Below, piece by piece: positions 8,410 through 17,058 of a DNA stretch of 30,127 nucleotides. The notes beneath the pieces were generated by a model. The model did not search any database and had not been told where the DNA came from. It saw nothing but the letters and a program-made list of their open reading frames with translations. The translations under genes and the position numbers were made by a program. Source of the stretch: UBA4207 sp964352405 (GTDB lineage Bacteria > Bdellovibrionota > Bacteriovoracia > Bacteriovoracales > Bacteriovoracaceae). How positions within the stretch are numbered: position 1 is the first letter of the stretch; every line of letters starts with the position of its first letter. The DNA lies in assembly GCA_964352405.1 (NCBI GenBank), contig CAYGRY010000031.1, positions 1-30,127 of the forward strand, read 5' to 3'.

Positions 8410-8438
8410 TTGGTATTAATGTACTTAAGCATTAAAAT
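8410..8438 (+). promoter_or_regulatory. Possible promoter abutting the start of the PF10136-type gene
   Basis: TTGGTA at 8410-8415 and TAAAAT at 8433-8438 are 17 bp apart. The start point would fall within a few bases of the ATG at 8447, implying an almost leaderless transcript, which conflicts with the AGGTG ribosome site just before that ATG. Weak candidate. Confidence 0.2.
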
Positions 8439-8446
8439 AGGTGCTT

Positions 8447-10477
8447 ATGGCCAAAGATCAGATCATCCCATTAACTGAGCTCTTAGAGAAAATTGGAAAA
8501 GAAGATACTTCTAATCCAAGGCCTCTTATCGATTTAGTCAATTGGCTTCGTGCTGGTGGAGAGGCTAAGGCAGCAGATCGTCTTCGTCTTTTAACAATTG
8601 AATTGCAGAAAAAGAGTTGGCACTCTCATGCCTTAACAGATCTTATGGGGCGAGTCGTTGGTAAGCATTCATTTTTAAGACTATTTACTGAATCAGGCCT
8701 TATGAATGAAGATCCATTTTTAACTCAGGCGAAGAATCGTTTGTTTAATCATCTTCTTCCTGCAGTTTATGATGATAATGATGCCGTAAACTTATTTAAT
8801 CTTTTATTCTCCAGAAAAACAGATTGGAAATGGGTTCACTCAATTCCAGATGAAGATTGGCAAGCTTTTCTAGCTCAACTTGAAGTAAAAGAAATCTTCC
8901 AGTTACCAAGAAATCATCCGTTAGTTCTTCAGCTATTGAACTCTATTCAAATTTTGTCTCTTCGAATTACCGCTTTAGGTATAAAAAGAGAGATACTTGA
9001 AAAGCTTCCACAGCTTGAGGAGTTCGATTCTCCTTTCATGGCACAAAACTCTGAAACGACCATTTATCTTCAAAAATATCAGCAAGATTCGCAATTTGAT
9101 CAGTCTATGGAGAATAGAGACTTTTTACATATTCAAGTCATGCTAGATCAGTGTGAAGAGTATATTGAAGTTATCAGAAGAAACAAAACCACTTGGGGAG
9201 TAACTTTAAAGCTTACCAATTTTGTTATTCGCTTACGTCAACATTTGCAACGCTTAAGACTTCTTTATCACTTGATTACTACCCATGATGAAGAACCACC
9301 CTTTGAAACAGAAATTAAATTTCTAAGAGAGCTAGTTCAGGCTGAAAATGAAAAGAATAGCTTAAGTCTCTTATTAAAAGATAATTTTAGTTTATTAGCT
9401 TACCAAGTGACTGAGCATGCCAGTCAAACGGGTGAAGAGTATATTACAACCACACCTAAAGAATATTTCACGATGTTCAAAAAGGCTTTCGGTGGCGGTA
9501 TCATCGTTGCCTATTTGGTTATTTTTAAAATTGCAATTAGTTCGTGGAAGCTTCCACTTTTATTTGAAGCACTCGTTTATAGTATTAATTACTCGATAGG
9601 CTTTGTTCTTATTCATATTACACATTCAAAACTAGCAACTAAGCAACCCGCCATGATCGCTTCTCACTTAGCTAGAATTTTAGACGAGGAAAAAGATGGC
9701 CACGTCGCGGCTAAAAGACTTGCACCGTTAATCGTTCAGATTTCAAGATCTCAGTTTGTGGCCTTGCTTGGAAATATTTCCGCAGGTATTCCACTCGGAT
9801 TCTTTCTAGCATGGCTGTGGCAGCTAGGTACTGGAACAAGTTATATCTCTGACACTAAAGCGTTGGGAATGATAAATGAAATCCATCCATGGCAAAGTTT
9901 AGCACTTTGGTTCGGCGGCCTTACAGGCATCTGGCTTTATATTTCAGGCTTGATATCAGGATATTTCGACAATCTTTGTATTTACGCCCGAATCCCAGAG
10001 CGTATTCGAAGAATTGAGTTTCTAAGAAATCGCATGCCGCCTAAGATGCTTATTAAGTTTTCAAACTATATTGAAGAAAATCTTGGTCCACTTGCAGATA
10101 ATATTTACTTCGGATTTTTCTTAGGTTGTACGACTGCTATTGGAATTATGCTTGGACTACCTATTGATACATTACACGTGACGTTCTCAGCTGCAGGGTT
10201 TGGGGTTGCTGCGATGACAACAATGGATACGATTACACTAAACGCAGTTGCAATCTCTCTTGCTGGAATTGTCGGTATCGGATTGATGAACTTTTCTGTG
10301 AGTTTTGGTCTTTCTATTATTACGGCGATTCGATCTAGGCAGGTAAAGTTTAGACTTTGGAGACAGCTGTTTAAAGAAGTTCTACTTTTATTCTTACGTA
10401 ACCCAATTGCTTTTTTCATCCCAGGTGGAGGAGGACGATTTATCTTTAAGCGTCCCCCTGAAAAAAAACAATCTTAA
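8447..10477 (+). CDS. Membrane protein of the site-specific recombinase (Gcr, PF10136) family
   Basis: A 676-residue protein. The ATG at 8447 is chosen over the GTG at 8441 because AGGTG lies at the right distance. The first half (to about residue 340) is helical, soluble and rich in Leu, Glu and Arg. The second half holds several membrane segments, beginning near GGGIIVAYLVIFKIAI and continuing through a landmark TKQPAMIASHLARIL, GFFLAWLWQLG, FGGLTGIWLYISGLI and FFLGCTTAIGIMLGLPI. This layout matches the family named after the gonococcal gcr gene. No recombinase catalytic residues are visible, and a polytopic membrane protein is an unlikely DNA recombinase, so the family name should not be taken as function. 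The gene follows the flavin reductase gene by 58 bp and abuts the opposed lysine-rich gene. Confidence 0.85.
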   Translation: MAKDQIIPLTELLEKIGKEDTSNPRPLIDLVNWLRAGGEAKAADRLRLLTIELQKKSWHSHALTDLMGRVVGKHSFLRLFTESGLMNEDPFLTQAKNRLFNHLLPAVYDDNDAVNLFNLLFSRKTDWKWVHSIPDEDWQAFLAQLEVKEIFQLPRNHPLVLQLLNSIQILSLRITALGIKREILEKLPQLEEFDSPFMAQNSETTIYLQKYQQDSQFDQSMENRDFLHIQVMLDQCEEYIEVIRRNKTTWGVTLKLTNFVIRLRQHLQRLRLLYHLITTHDEEPPFETEIKFLRELVQAENEKNSLSLLLKDNFSLLAYQVTEHASQTGEEYITTTPKEYFTMFKKAFGGGIIVAYLVIFKIAISSWKLPLLFEALVYSINYSIGFVLIHITHSKLATKQPAMIASHLARILDEEKDGHVAAKRLAPLIVQISRSQFVALLGNISAGIPLGFFLAWLWQLGTGTSYISDTKALGMINEIHPWQSLALWFGGLTGIWLYISGLISGYFDNLCIYARIPERIRRIEFLRNRMPPKMLIKFSNYIEENLGPLADNIYFGFFLGCTTAIGIMLGLPIDTLHVTFSAAGFGVAAMTTMDTITLNAVAISLAGIVGIGLMNFSVSFGLSIITAIRSRQVKFRLWRQLFKEVLLLFLRNPIAFFIPGGGGRFIFKRPPEKKQS

Positions 10478-10479
10478 AA

Positions 10480-10995
10480 TTATTTTCCGCGATTGACTGA
10501 AGTTGTTAAGTGAGTTGGCTTAACATTAACTTCTTTTTTTGCCACTGGCTTATTCTTTTTTGGAGCAGCTTTCTTCTTAGTCGTTTTCTTTGCGACTACT
10601 TTTTTCTTTGTAGCTTTTTTCGCAGTAGATTTCTTAGTAGCTTTTTTCTTAGCTGAAGTTCCAGTTTTCTTCGCTTCTTTTACATACTTATCAATTGTCT
10701 TTTGTAGCTTTTCTAGATCTTTTTTGTGCTCTTTTAAGAATTTTTTTGCTTTGCCAATTTCAGTTTGAACTGATTTCTCAAGCGTTTTTTCTAAAGACTT
10801 TCTTTCTTTTTGAAACTTAGTAACTAAGCTATGAAGGTCTTTTTCAACTAGTCCTTTAATATCTTTTTCAGCATTATCAATAAACTTCTTAACACTACCT
10901 TGAACATCTTTAAGTTGAGTTGATTTTACAACTTTTTCAACTTCACCTTTGATTTCTTTAAAAGACTTTAACAACATATCCGCTGGGTTTTTCAT
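10480..10995 (-). CDS. Lysine-rich histone H1-like protein with N-terminal helical domain
   Basis: A 171-residue protein with two parts. Residues 1-108 are a charged, heptad-like helical region (KSFKEIKGEVEKVV, KERKSLEKTLEKSV) likely to form a coiled coil. Residues 109-160 are a low-complexity tail of Lys, Ala and Thr with repeated KKATKK/AKKTTKK blocks, like histone H1-type and other bacterial nucleoid proteins. It probably binds DNA or RNA electrostatically; a phasin-like surface protein is an alternative for the N-terminal half. The start is backed by AGGAG six bases upstream. It lies 15 bp downstream of nadE on the same strand, so the two are probably cotranscribed. Its stop is 2 bp from the stop of the opposed gene. 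Confidence 0.8.
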   Translation of the reverse strand: MKNPADMLLKSFKEIKGEVEKVVKSTQLKDVQGSVKKFIDNAEKDIKGLVEKDLHSLVTKFQKERKSLEKTLEKSVQTEIGKAKKFLKEHKKDLEKLQKTIDKYVKEAKKTGTSAKKKATKKSTAKKATKKKVVAKKTTKKKAAPKKNKPVAKKEVNVKPTHLTTSVNRGK

Positions 10996-11010
10996 TTGAA
11001 GCTCCTGAAA

Positions 11011-12735
11011 TTATTTTTTACAAATCGGTACTCTATATCCAAAACCAAAACTTTTAGCTTTAACTTTTATAATTGGGCAAAACTGGCGCCTCTTATACTC
11101 TGAGTTTTGCCAGAGATTATGAACTTTTACAACCTCTTCCGGATCAAAACCGTAACTATGCAATTCTTTCACGCTCATTCGGTAAGAGAGTAGCCCTTCT
11201 AAGATAGCATCAAGTCTCTCGTACGGTGGAAGACTTTGTTGATCAGTTTGTCCCTCTCTTAGTTCTGCTGAAGGTGGGCGATCGATGATTCCTGAGGGAA
11301 TAAGATGATTAAAGCGTCGGTTGATATGATTACTTAAGGCAAAGACTTCACTTTTATACAAATCTCCAAGTAAAGAAATTGCTCCAACTGAGTCTCCGTA
11401 CTGGGTTGAATACCCTACGGCAAGTTCTGATTTGTTGGATGTATTGATCACCATCGCGTTAGTTTGGTTACTTCTAGTGTAAAGAAGCATGCCACGCAAT
11501 CGACTTTGGATATTTTCGTCACTTAAACCTGTCAGTTCTTGACCGAAGATATCCTTAAATTGATTTCTAAGAGAAGAATGAGTGAACTTAATCGGCAGAT
11601 GCCTCATCGGTACATCTAAATTGTCACAAAGCTGAGCGCTAAAGTCATAGCTTTCACTGGCAGAGTAAAAACCCGGCATATAGATGGCTTCGATTGTTTG
11701 ATCAGGTAAAAGTGCTAATTTGGCCAAGGCAAGGACTAAGGCAGAGTCAATCCCACCGGAAACCGCAACAAGATAGCTCTTAAAACGACACTTGCTTGCA
11801 TACTCTCTTAGGCCAAAGATCAGCGCATGAGTTAGCTCGTCAAGTTTCTCCTCACTAAGAGTTGAAAGCTGAGCTGGTTTTACTTTAAGTTCCAAGTCAG
11901 GTGTAAACAACGACTCCCAAGTGTTAGCAATCGTTGATGGTGCATTCAAAGGCAGATAGCTTCTTGTGGCAACCTGGTCCAACTCAATAGAATTGCTGTC
12001 TTCTAACCACATTTTTCCGCGCCAAATAATGCCATCACCATCGGTTAGAAAACTGTCTCCATCAAAGAGAATTTCGTCTTCACCGCCGACGCGATTAACA
12101 TAAGCGAAGGGAGCCTTAAATAAGTGAGAGATTTCTCGACCGCGAGCTAAGCGTTTTTCGCATTTACCTAAATGGTAGGGAGATGCTGACAAGTTTACGA
12201 CTAAATCTAAGTCAGGATTACTTTGCCATAATTCCTTAACAGGATCTTGAGTGTGATGAGTTGAATGCCACATATCTTCACAGATAAGTAAGCCAATGCG
12301 TTTATCTTTCCATTCTAAAAAGCCCGGCTCTTCACCAGGGGTGAAATATTTCTCTTCATCAAAGATGTCGTAATTGGGCAGAAGCTTTTTGGCATAAATT
12401 CGCTTCATACCGCTTCCATCAACTGCCCAAATCACATTATAGATATCTGCCGGTAGACCTTGATCATCAAACTTATAGTCTAAGCCGCCCATAAGAAGCA
12501 TAGCATCGTTTTTAGCGAGGTTTTTCTTAGCCCAAGTGTCTAATTTTTTATGTAATTCTAAGACTTTTTCAATAAAACCTTTTTGCAAACAGAGGTCTAG
12601 AAGGGGATATCCCGTTAGGAAAAGCTCTGGAAAAAGGTGCAAGCCAGACTTTATCGGAGCTTGGTCTTGGATATAGTCGAAAACACCGTTAAAATCGCCG
12701 ATTGTATGATGAGTTTGGTGGAGATGAAGTTGCAT
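11011..12735 (-). CDS. nadE: Glutamine-dependent NAD+ synthetase
   Basis: A 574-residue two-domain cytosolic enzyme that makes NAD+ from deamido-NAD+, ATP and glutamine. The N-terminal nitrilase-fold glutaminase half shows its triad: E37 (LFPELFLTGYP), a lysine near 116 (YAKKLLPNYDIFDE) and C152 (GLLICEDMW). The C-terminal synthetase half carries the PP-loop VAVSGGIDSALVLALA near residue 325, followed by NTSNKSELAVGYSTQYGD. Length and motif order are normal for the glutamine-dependent form, so it can use glutamine-derived ammonia rather than free ammonia. The ATG at 12735 lacks a strong ribosome site. It is divergent from trmFO across 64 bp and is followed by the lysine-rich gene. Confidence 0.96.
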   Translation of the reverse strand: MQLHLHQTHHTIGDFNGVFDYIQDQAPIKSGLHLFPELFLTGYPLLDLCLQKGFIEKVLELHKKLDTWAKKNLAKNDAMLLMGGLDYKFDDQGLPADIYNVIWAVDGSGMKRIYAKKLLPNYDIFDEEKYFTPGEEPGFLEWKDKRIGLLICEDMWHSTHHTQDPVKELWQSNPDLDLVVNLSASPYHLGKCEKRLARGREISHLFKAPFAYVNRVGGEDEILFDGDSFLTDGDGIIWRGKMWLEDSNSIELDQVATRSYLPLNAPSTIANTWESLFTPDLELKVKPAQLSTLSEEKLDELTHALIFGLREYASKCRFKSYLVAVSGGIDSALVLALAKLALLPDQTIEAIYMPGFYSASESYDFSAQLCDNLDVPMRHLPIKFTHSSLRNQFKDIFGQELTGLSDENIQSRLRGMLLYTRSNQTNAMVINTSNKSELAVGYSTQYGDSVGAISLLGDLYKSEVFALSNHINRRFNHLIPSGIIDRPPSAELREGQTDQQSLPPYERLDAILEGLLSYRMSVKELHSYGFDPEEVVKVHNLWQNSEYKRRQFCPIIKVKAKSFGFGYRVPICKK

Positions 12736-12799
12736 TGACGCGCTCGCTCAAGTAGATTGCCCATAATCTGTCACAACTTTAACATAAAGATGATCGCCT

Positions 12800-14164
12800 A
12801 TGGAAACAAGTTCAAGAGTTTTAATTATTGGAGCTGGATTAGCGGGTACTGATGCCGCTTGGTACTTAGCAAGTCATGGTGTTCCTGTCGTACTGGCCGA
12901 AGTTAAAAGACTTAAACTTGGACCGGCTCAAAAAATAACAACCGATGCGGAACTGGTTTGTACAAACTCATTAAAGTCTCTTCAACCAGATTCATCTCAC
13001 GGCATGCTAAAGCATGAAATGAATGGACTTGGTTCTCTTATTTTAAAAGTAGGAAAAGAAACGGCCGTTCCCGCAGGTGATGCCCTTGCTGTTGATAGAG
13101 AAATTTTTTCTAGAAGAATTACAGAAGTGTTAAGTGATCACGCATTAATTACAAAAATTGACGCTGACGTTGGTGATCCTGTCGCGTTTATGAAAGAGCA
13201 CGGTTGTGATTATTGTCTTATAGGAACAGGACCTTTAACCACTGAGCCGCTTACAAATTGGATTAAAGCTGAAATTACCGGTCAAGATGATTTTTATTTC
13301 TATGATGCGATTGCCCCTGTGGTCGATGCTGACAGCCTCGATATGGATAAGCTTTATTTTAAAGATCGTCACAAGCCAGTAGGCGAAGATGGTGAAGAAG
13401 CTGATTACCTGAATGCTCCAATGAATAAAACTCAGTATGAAGAGTTTGTGAATGCACTTATTTCAGCAGAGCGTGTCGCCCCAAAAGACTTTGAAGAACT
13501 TAAGTGGTTTGAGTCTTGTTTACCTATCGATACCATGGCAGATCGCGGAATCGATACACCAAGATTCTCATGTATGAAGCCGATTGGACTTGAGATGAGT
13601 GATGGCAAACGTCCTTGGGCCTGTGTTCAGCTAAGAAAAGAAAACTTACTAGGCTCTGCTTATAACTTGGTTGGCTTTCAAACACGCCTAACTTATCCAG
13701 AACAAAAACGTGTTTTTAAAATGATCCCTGGCTTTGAAAACGCTCAGTTTATTCATTTAGGTTCAGTTCATAGAAACTGCTTTTTAAATTCAAGAAAGAT
13801 TTTAGATTTCGACTTATCTTGTAAGAAAATGCCAAATCTCTTTTTTGCCGGTCAAATTACTGGGGTTGAAGGCTATACTGAATCAGCAAGTATGGGACTT
13901 TATGTCGCTTCTCAAATCCTAAGAAGAATTAAGAATCAACCTGCCATTAAGTGGCCGGTTGAAACGGCTATTGGCGCTCTTATTAATTACGTCATGACAT
14001 GTGAAAAACCAGTGCCTTCCAATATCAATTTTGGTCTTATGCCTCCGGTGACTTTGACCAAAGAGCAAAGAAAAGACAAAAAAAGAAAGAGTATTAAAAA
14101 GAGTCTTGCCGCTGAACGCGCGAGAGAAGTTTTTGATAGCTTCGTTGTTGAGGTTCACGGGTGA
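12800..14164 (+). CDS. trmFO: Folate- and FAD-dependent tRNA (uracil-54-C5)-methyltransferase TrmFO
   Basis: A 454-residue flavoprotein that methylates U54 in the tRNA T-loop using methylenetetrahydrofolate. The N-terminal FAD-binding signature is IIGAGLAGTDAAWYLA. Family landmarks follow: LVCTNSLKS (C54, a conserved active-site region cysteine), PAGDALAVDRE, FESCLPID with the second conserved cysteine, and FFAGQITGVEGYTESASMG near the C-terminus. The length is typical and the protein is complete, ending in a lysine/arginine-rich tail. The last bases overlap the next gene's start as GTGA. It is the first gene of a same-strand run reaching 17429, where only one gap (28 bp) breaks a chain of 4-bp overlaps. 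Confidence 0.96.
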   Translation: METSSRVLIIGAGLAGTDAAWYLASHGVPVVLAEVKRLKLGPAQKITTDAELVCTNSLKSLQPDSSHGMLKHEMNGLGSLILKVGKETAVPAGDALAVDREIFSRRITEVLSDHALITKIDADVGDPVAFMKEHGCDYCLIGTGPLTTEPLTNWIKAEITGQDDFYFYDAIAPVVDADSLDMDKLYFKDRHKPVGEDGEEADYLNAPMNKTQYEEFVNALISAERVAPKDFEELKWFESCLPIDTMADRGIDTPRFSCMKPIGLEMSDGKRPWACVQLRKENLLGSAYNLVGFQTRLTYPEQKRVFKMIPGFENAQFIHLGSVHRNCFLNSRKILDFDLSCKKMPNLFFAGQITGVEGYTESASMGLYVASQILRRIKNQPAIKWPVETAIGALINYVMTCEKPVPSNINFGLMPPVTLTKEQRKDKKRKSIKKSLAAERAREVFDSFVVEVHG

Positions 14165-15048
14165 AAGGCTTTTTATTTATTGTAGCAGCCTGCCTGCTTT
14201 GGGCGCTTGATACTTTAATACGCTATCCACTTTTATTCTCGGGCCCATCTGCTCAAAGAATTGTTTTTACTGAGCATTTGCTGCTGGTTCTTTTTCTACT
14301 TCCGTTTGCATGGAAGGCGAGAGCTGTTTTTTGGCGAGCTCAAGTTTCACATCTGTTTTGGTTTTTGATTATCGGGGGGCTAGGCTCAGCCTACGCGACA
14401 TTGGCTTTTACTAAGGCGTTCTCTTTAATCAATCCCTCTCTTGTAATTCTTTTACAAAAGCTTCAGCCGTTGGTTGCGATCAGCTTGGCGCATTTTTTAT
14501 TAGGCGAGCGCATCAAGGTTTCATTTTTATTTTGGGCCCTACTTGCTTTGTTTGGCGCCTTCTTAATTTCTTCTCCAGACATACTTCCGGGCCTTAGTGA
14601 TATTGGAACAATTTCTAAAAAAGCCCTATTTGGATATGGTTTAACTTTGTTTGCCGTCACTGCTTGGGGCGCTTCAACTGTCTTTGGTAAGAAGCTTTCA
14701 AGCGCTGGTTATGATGAAAAACAAATAATGTTTGGGCGTTTCTTCACCGGCCTTCTAGCACTACTTCCACTTTTTGCAACAATTGGTATTGAGCTCGATT
14801 TTAATTTCGCCATTAATATAAGAATTTTGGCCATGGTCTTAATTTCTGGTCTGGCCGGAATGTGGCTTTATTATATGGGGCTTAAGCGAGTCTCTGCCAG
14901 AATTAGCGCTCTTGCGGAAATGTTTTTTCCCCTATGTGCTGTGAGTATTAATTGGATTTTTCTTGATAAAGCACTGGAGCCAATTCAAATTTTTGGCGCT
15001 GTGCTACTCATACTTAGTTCAACTATGATACAACTACTTAAGCTTTAG
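14161..15048 (+). CDS. EamA/DMT-family transporter
   Basis: A 295-residue inner-membrane protein with about ten hydrophobic helices, arranged as two EamA halves typical of the drug/metabolite transporter superfamily. The first half starts FIVAACLLWALDTLIRYPL and includes GGLGSAYATLAFTKAF and LLQKLQPLVAISLAHFLLGE, the end-of-domain motif. The second half includes AVTAWGASTVFGKKL and ends FFPLCAVSINWIFLDKAL, the equivalent motif. The substrate is unknown; relatives export amino acids, metabolites or sugar intermediates. The GTG start at 14161 overlaps the trmFO stop, so translation is probably coupled. The next gene follows after 28 bp. Confidence 0.9.
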   Translation: MKGFLFIVAACLLWALDTLIRYPLLFSGPSAQRIVFTEHLLLVLFLLPFAWKARAVFWRAQVSHLFWFLIIGGLGSAYATLAFTKAFSLINPSLVILLQKLQPLVAISLAHFLLGERIKVSFLFWALLALFGAFLISSPDILPGLSDIGTISKKALFGYGLTLFAVTAWGASTVFGKKLSSAGYDEKQIMFGRFFTGLLALLPLFATIGIELDFNFAINIRILAMVLISGLAGMWLYYMGLKRVSARISALAEMFFPLCAVSINWIFLDKALEPIQIFGAVLLILSSTMIQLLKL

Positions 15049-15076
15049 TCTTAATTTCGATTGTTAAGGAATAAAT

Positions 15077-16051
15077 ATGTCTCAGCGCGTCGTCTTGCCT
15101 ACATCACTGGAAGGAAAAACAATTTTAGTTGCTGGTGCAGCCGGCTTCGTTCCATCAACTCTCGCTGAGTTTTATCTTAATCTTGGGGCCAAAGTTATTG
15201 GCCTTGATAATTATATTACTGGCAGTAAGTCTAATATCGAATTGCTTTCTAAGTACGACAACTTTGACTTTCATGAATGTAATATTTACGAATCGCTACC
15301 AGACTTTAAAAGCTTAGATATCGATTATATTTTTTCATTGGCTTCACCAGCATCACCAATAGATTTTTCTGAAATCCCACTTGAGATTATGCGTGTGAAC
15401 TCTGAAGGTACGTTAAAACTTTTAGAACTTACGAAAGAAAAGAAAGCTCGCTTCTTAGAAGCTTCAACATCTGAAGTTTACGGCGATCCAGAGATTCATC
15501 CTCAAGTTGAAGAGTACGTTGGCTGTGTAAACCCAATCGGTCCTCGCTCTTGTTATGATGAATCAAAGAGATTTGCTGAAGCGATGACGATGAGTTTTCA
15601 CCGCCGCTACGGCCTAGACACAAGAATTATTCGTATCTTTAATACTTATGGCCCACGTATGCGTCCAAATGATGGACGAGTGATTCCAAACTTTATCAAC
15701 CAAGCCATGGCAGGGGATGATATTACAGTTTATGGTGATGGCACTCAAACAAGATCATTTTGTTACGTCACCGATTTAGTTAATGCTATTCATAACGTGA
15801 TGTTCTCTAATGTTCACACACCTTTTAACTGCGGTAATCCTGATGAGTATTCTATTGAAGAGTGCGCTAAAGAGATTATTAAAGTTCTAGGCTCAAGTTC
15901 AAAAATCGTCTATAAAGCGCTTCCTGAAGATGATCCTAAAAAACGTCGCCCTAATCTTAATAAACTTCAGTCGATCTGTGACTACAAACCAGTTGTTGGA
16001 TTTGAAGAAGGTATTAAACGTACGGCTGAATACTTTAAGTCACTAAAATGA
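15077..16051 (+). CDS. UDP-glucuronate decarboxylase-like NAD-dependent sugar epimerase/dehydratase
   Basis: A 324-residue extended-SDR enzyme very like UDP-xylose synthase (UXS), which oxidises and decarboxylates UDP-glucuronate to UDP-xylose. UXS hallmarks are all present: LASPASP, EASTSEVYGDPEIHPQ (catalytic Thr/Ser and Glu near 131-133), NPIGPRSCYDESKR (Y160, K164), RIFNTYGPRM and NDGRV. The nucleotide-binding loop is GAAGFVPSTL at 20-29, where the third glycine of the usual GxxGxxG is proline. AAGGAA sits just before the ATG. The stop overlaps the next start as ATGA, linking it to a glycosyltransferase-like gene and suggesting a role in glycan or envelope polysaccharide supply. Related decarboxylases with other products cannot be excluded. 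Confidence 0.88.
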   Translation: MSQRVVLPTSLEGKTILVAGAAGFVPSTLAEFYLNLGAKVIGLDNYITGSKSNIELLSKYDNFDFHECNIYESLPDFKSLDIDYIFSLASPASPIDFSEIPLEIMRVNSEGTLKLLELTKEKKARFLEASTSEVYGDPEIHPQVEEYVGCVNPIGPRSCYDESKRFAEAMTMSFHRRYGLDTRIIRIFNTYGPRMRPNDGRVIPNFINQAMAGDDITVYGDGTQTRSFCYVTDLVNAIHNVMFSNVHTPFNCGNPDEYSIEECAKEIIKVLGSSSKIVYKALPEDDPKKRRPNLNKLQSICDYKPVVGFEEGIKRTAEYFKSLK

Positions 16052-17058
16052 AAGTAGCTCTTTCAACCGATTGGATTTTTGAGCGTGACCACAGTATTGA
16101 AATGCTTGATATGCTTGCTGAACTCTATAGAGAGGCTCCGCTTTATACTTTAGCATTTAAAGAGAACTCTATTTTAGGTCCCGTTGTTGAAAGGTCTATT
16201 CACTCAACCTTTCTTTCCAATAAAGCCAACTCAATTTCAGATATCTTTAAATGGACTTTTAGTTTACCAAGTTTAGCTAAGGGATTATTTATTCCTTGCT
16301 CGACAGATGTCATTATTAATATTTCCCATGGCTTTTCTCAGGGGATAAAAAAATGCGACAAAACCCCATTGTATACATACGTCTATGATCTCTTTTGGTT
16401 GCACAGAAAACCCAATGGATTTAAGCAGAAAATATTCTGGTCGCAGATGGTTTCTTTTGCCATTAAAGAATTTAAAAAAGCTAAGAAAATATGGTCAGCT
16501 AATCAAAATATTCACGATGAACTTTTAAAACATGGAATCGTCAGCGAAGTTCTTGAGCCATTTTTTAAAGTTGAAGAGTTTCCCCTATTTCCTGCCAATG
16601 TCTTTAAAAGAGAAGTTGTTCTGATTCATCCAGAGACTCTTAGTAATGTTGAACTTGAGCAATTACTTGTTTCATTAGAAGGAGAAAAAGTTCGACTTCT
16701 TGGCAATGCTAGAGAAGGTTTTGATCCGGGATTTTTCCTGGGCAATCCTTGTGCAGGAGAGTTGGCGCCAATTTTTGCAAGTGCAAAAGTTCTTATAGAT
16801 TTTGAACAATGTCTCTTTCCAAAAAATGCTTTAGCTATGCTATCTTGTGGCGGAAACGTGATCTGTGAAGATCAATCTAAAAAAATCTATCTCGATTCCG
16901 ATGGTGTTAAATTTCTTGATCGTGAAGAAATTCTAAATCCAACTCAAAGAGAAAGACTGTTCTGGGAAAGTGATTCCAAAAAACTTCATGCCCACGCTAA
17001 TCGTTTTCATGGAACTCGATTTAAAAGAAAAGTAGAAACTACGGTTCAATTGAAATGA
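16048..17058 (+). CDS. Divergent GT4-like glycosyltransferase, possibly inactive
   Basis: A 336-residue cytosolic protein whose N-terminus (MKVALSTDWIF...REAPLYTLAF) lines up with GT4 glycosyltransferases of the WbaZ type, which begin with a DWL segment, a GGAEK motif and APIYTL. Here the GGAEK motif is replaced by RDHSIEM. The later INISHGFSQGIK segment also fits this family, but the expected CHTP-like motif reads YVYDLFWL. Near the C-terminus the E-x7-E donor-binding motif is broken: FEQCLFPKNALAMLSCGG keeps the first Glu and has Ala where the second belongs. It may be a specialised transferase, a regulatory subunit, or a decaying gene kept by coupling. It overlaps both neighbours by ATGA. 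Confidence 0.6.
   Translation: MKVALSTDWIFERDHSIEMLDMLAELYREAPLYTLAFKENSILGPVVERSIHSTFLSNKANSISDIFKWTFSLPSLAKGLFIPCSTDVIINISHGFSQGIKKCDKTPLYTYVYDLFWLHRKPNGFKQKIFWSQMVSFAIKEFKKAKKIWSANQNIHDELLKHGIVSEVLEPFFKVEEFPLFPANVFKREVVLIHPETLSNVELEQLLVSLEGEKVRLLGNAREGFDPGFFLGNPCAGELAPIFASAKVLIDFEQCLFPKNALAMLSCGGNVICEDQSKKIYLDSDGVKFLDREEILNPTQRERLFWESDSKKLHAHANRFHGTRFKRKVETTVQLK

Noticed and set aside
8447..10477. The recombinase-family gene as evidence of a mobile element or integration site.
   Set aside because: No flanking repeats, tRNA, integrase motif or foreign-looking composition; neighbours are ordinary chromosomal genes.
13919..14158. A 79-codon minus-strand open frame inside trmFO.
   Set aside because: It is antisense to a conserved gene end and lacks a ribosome site or any motif.
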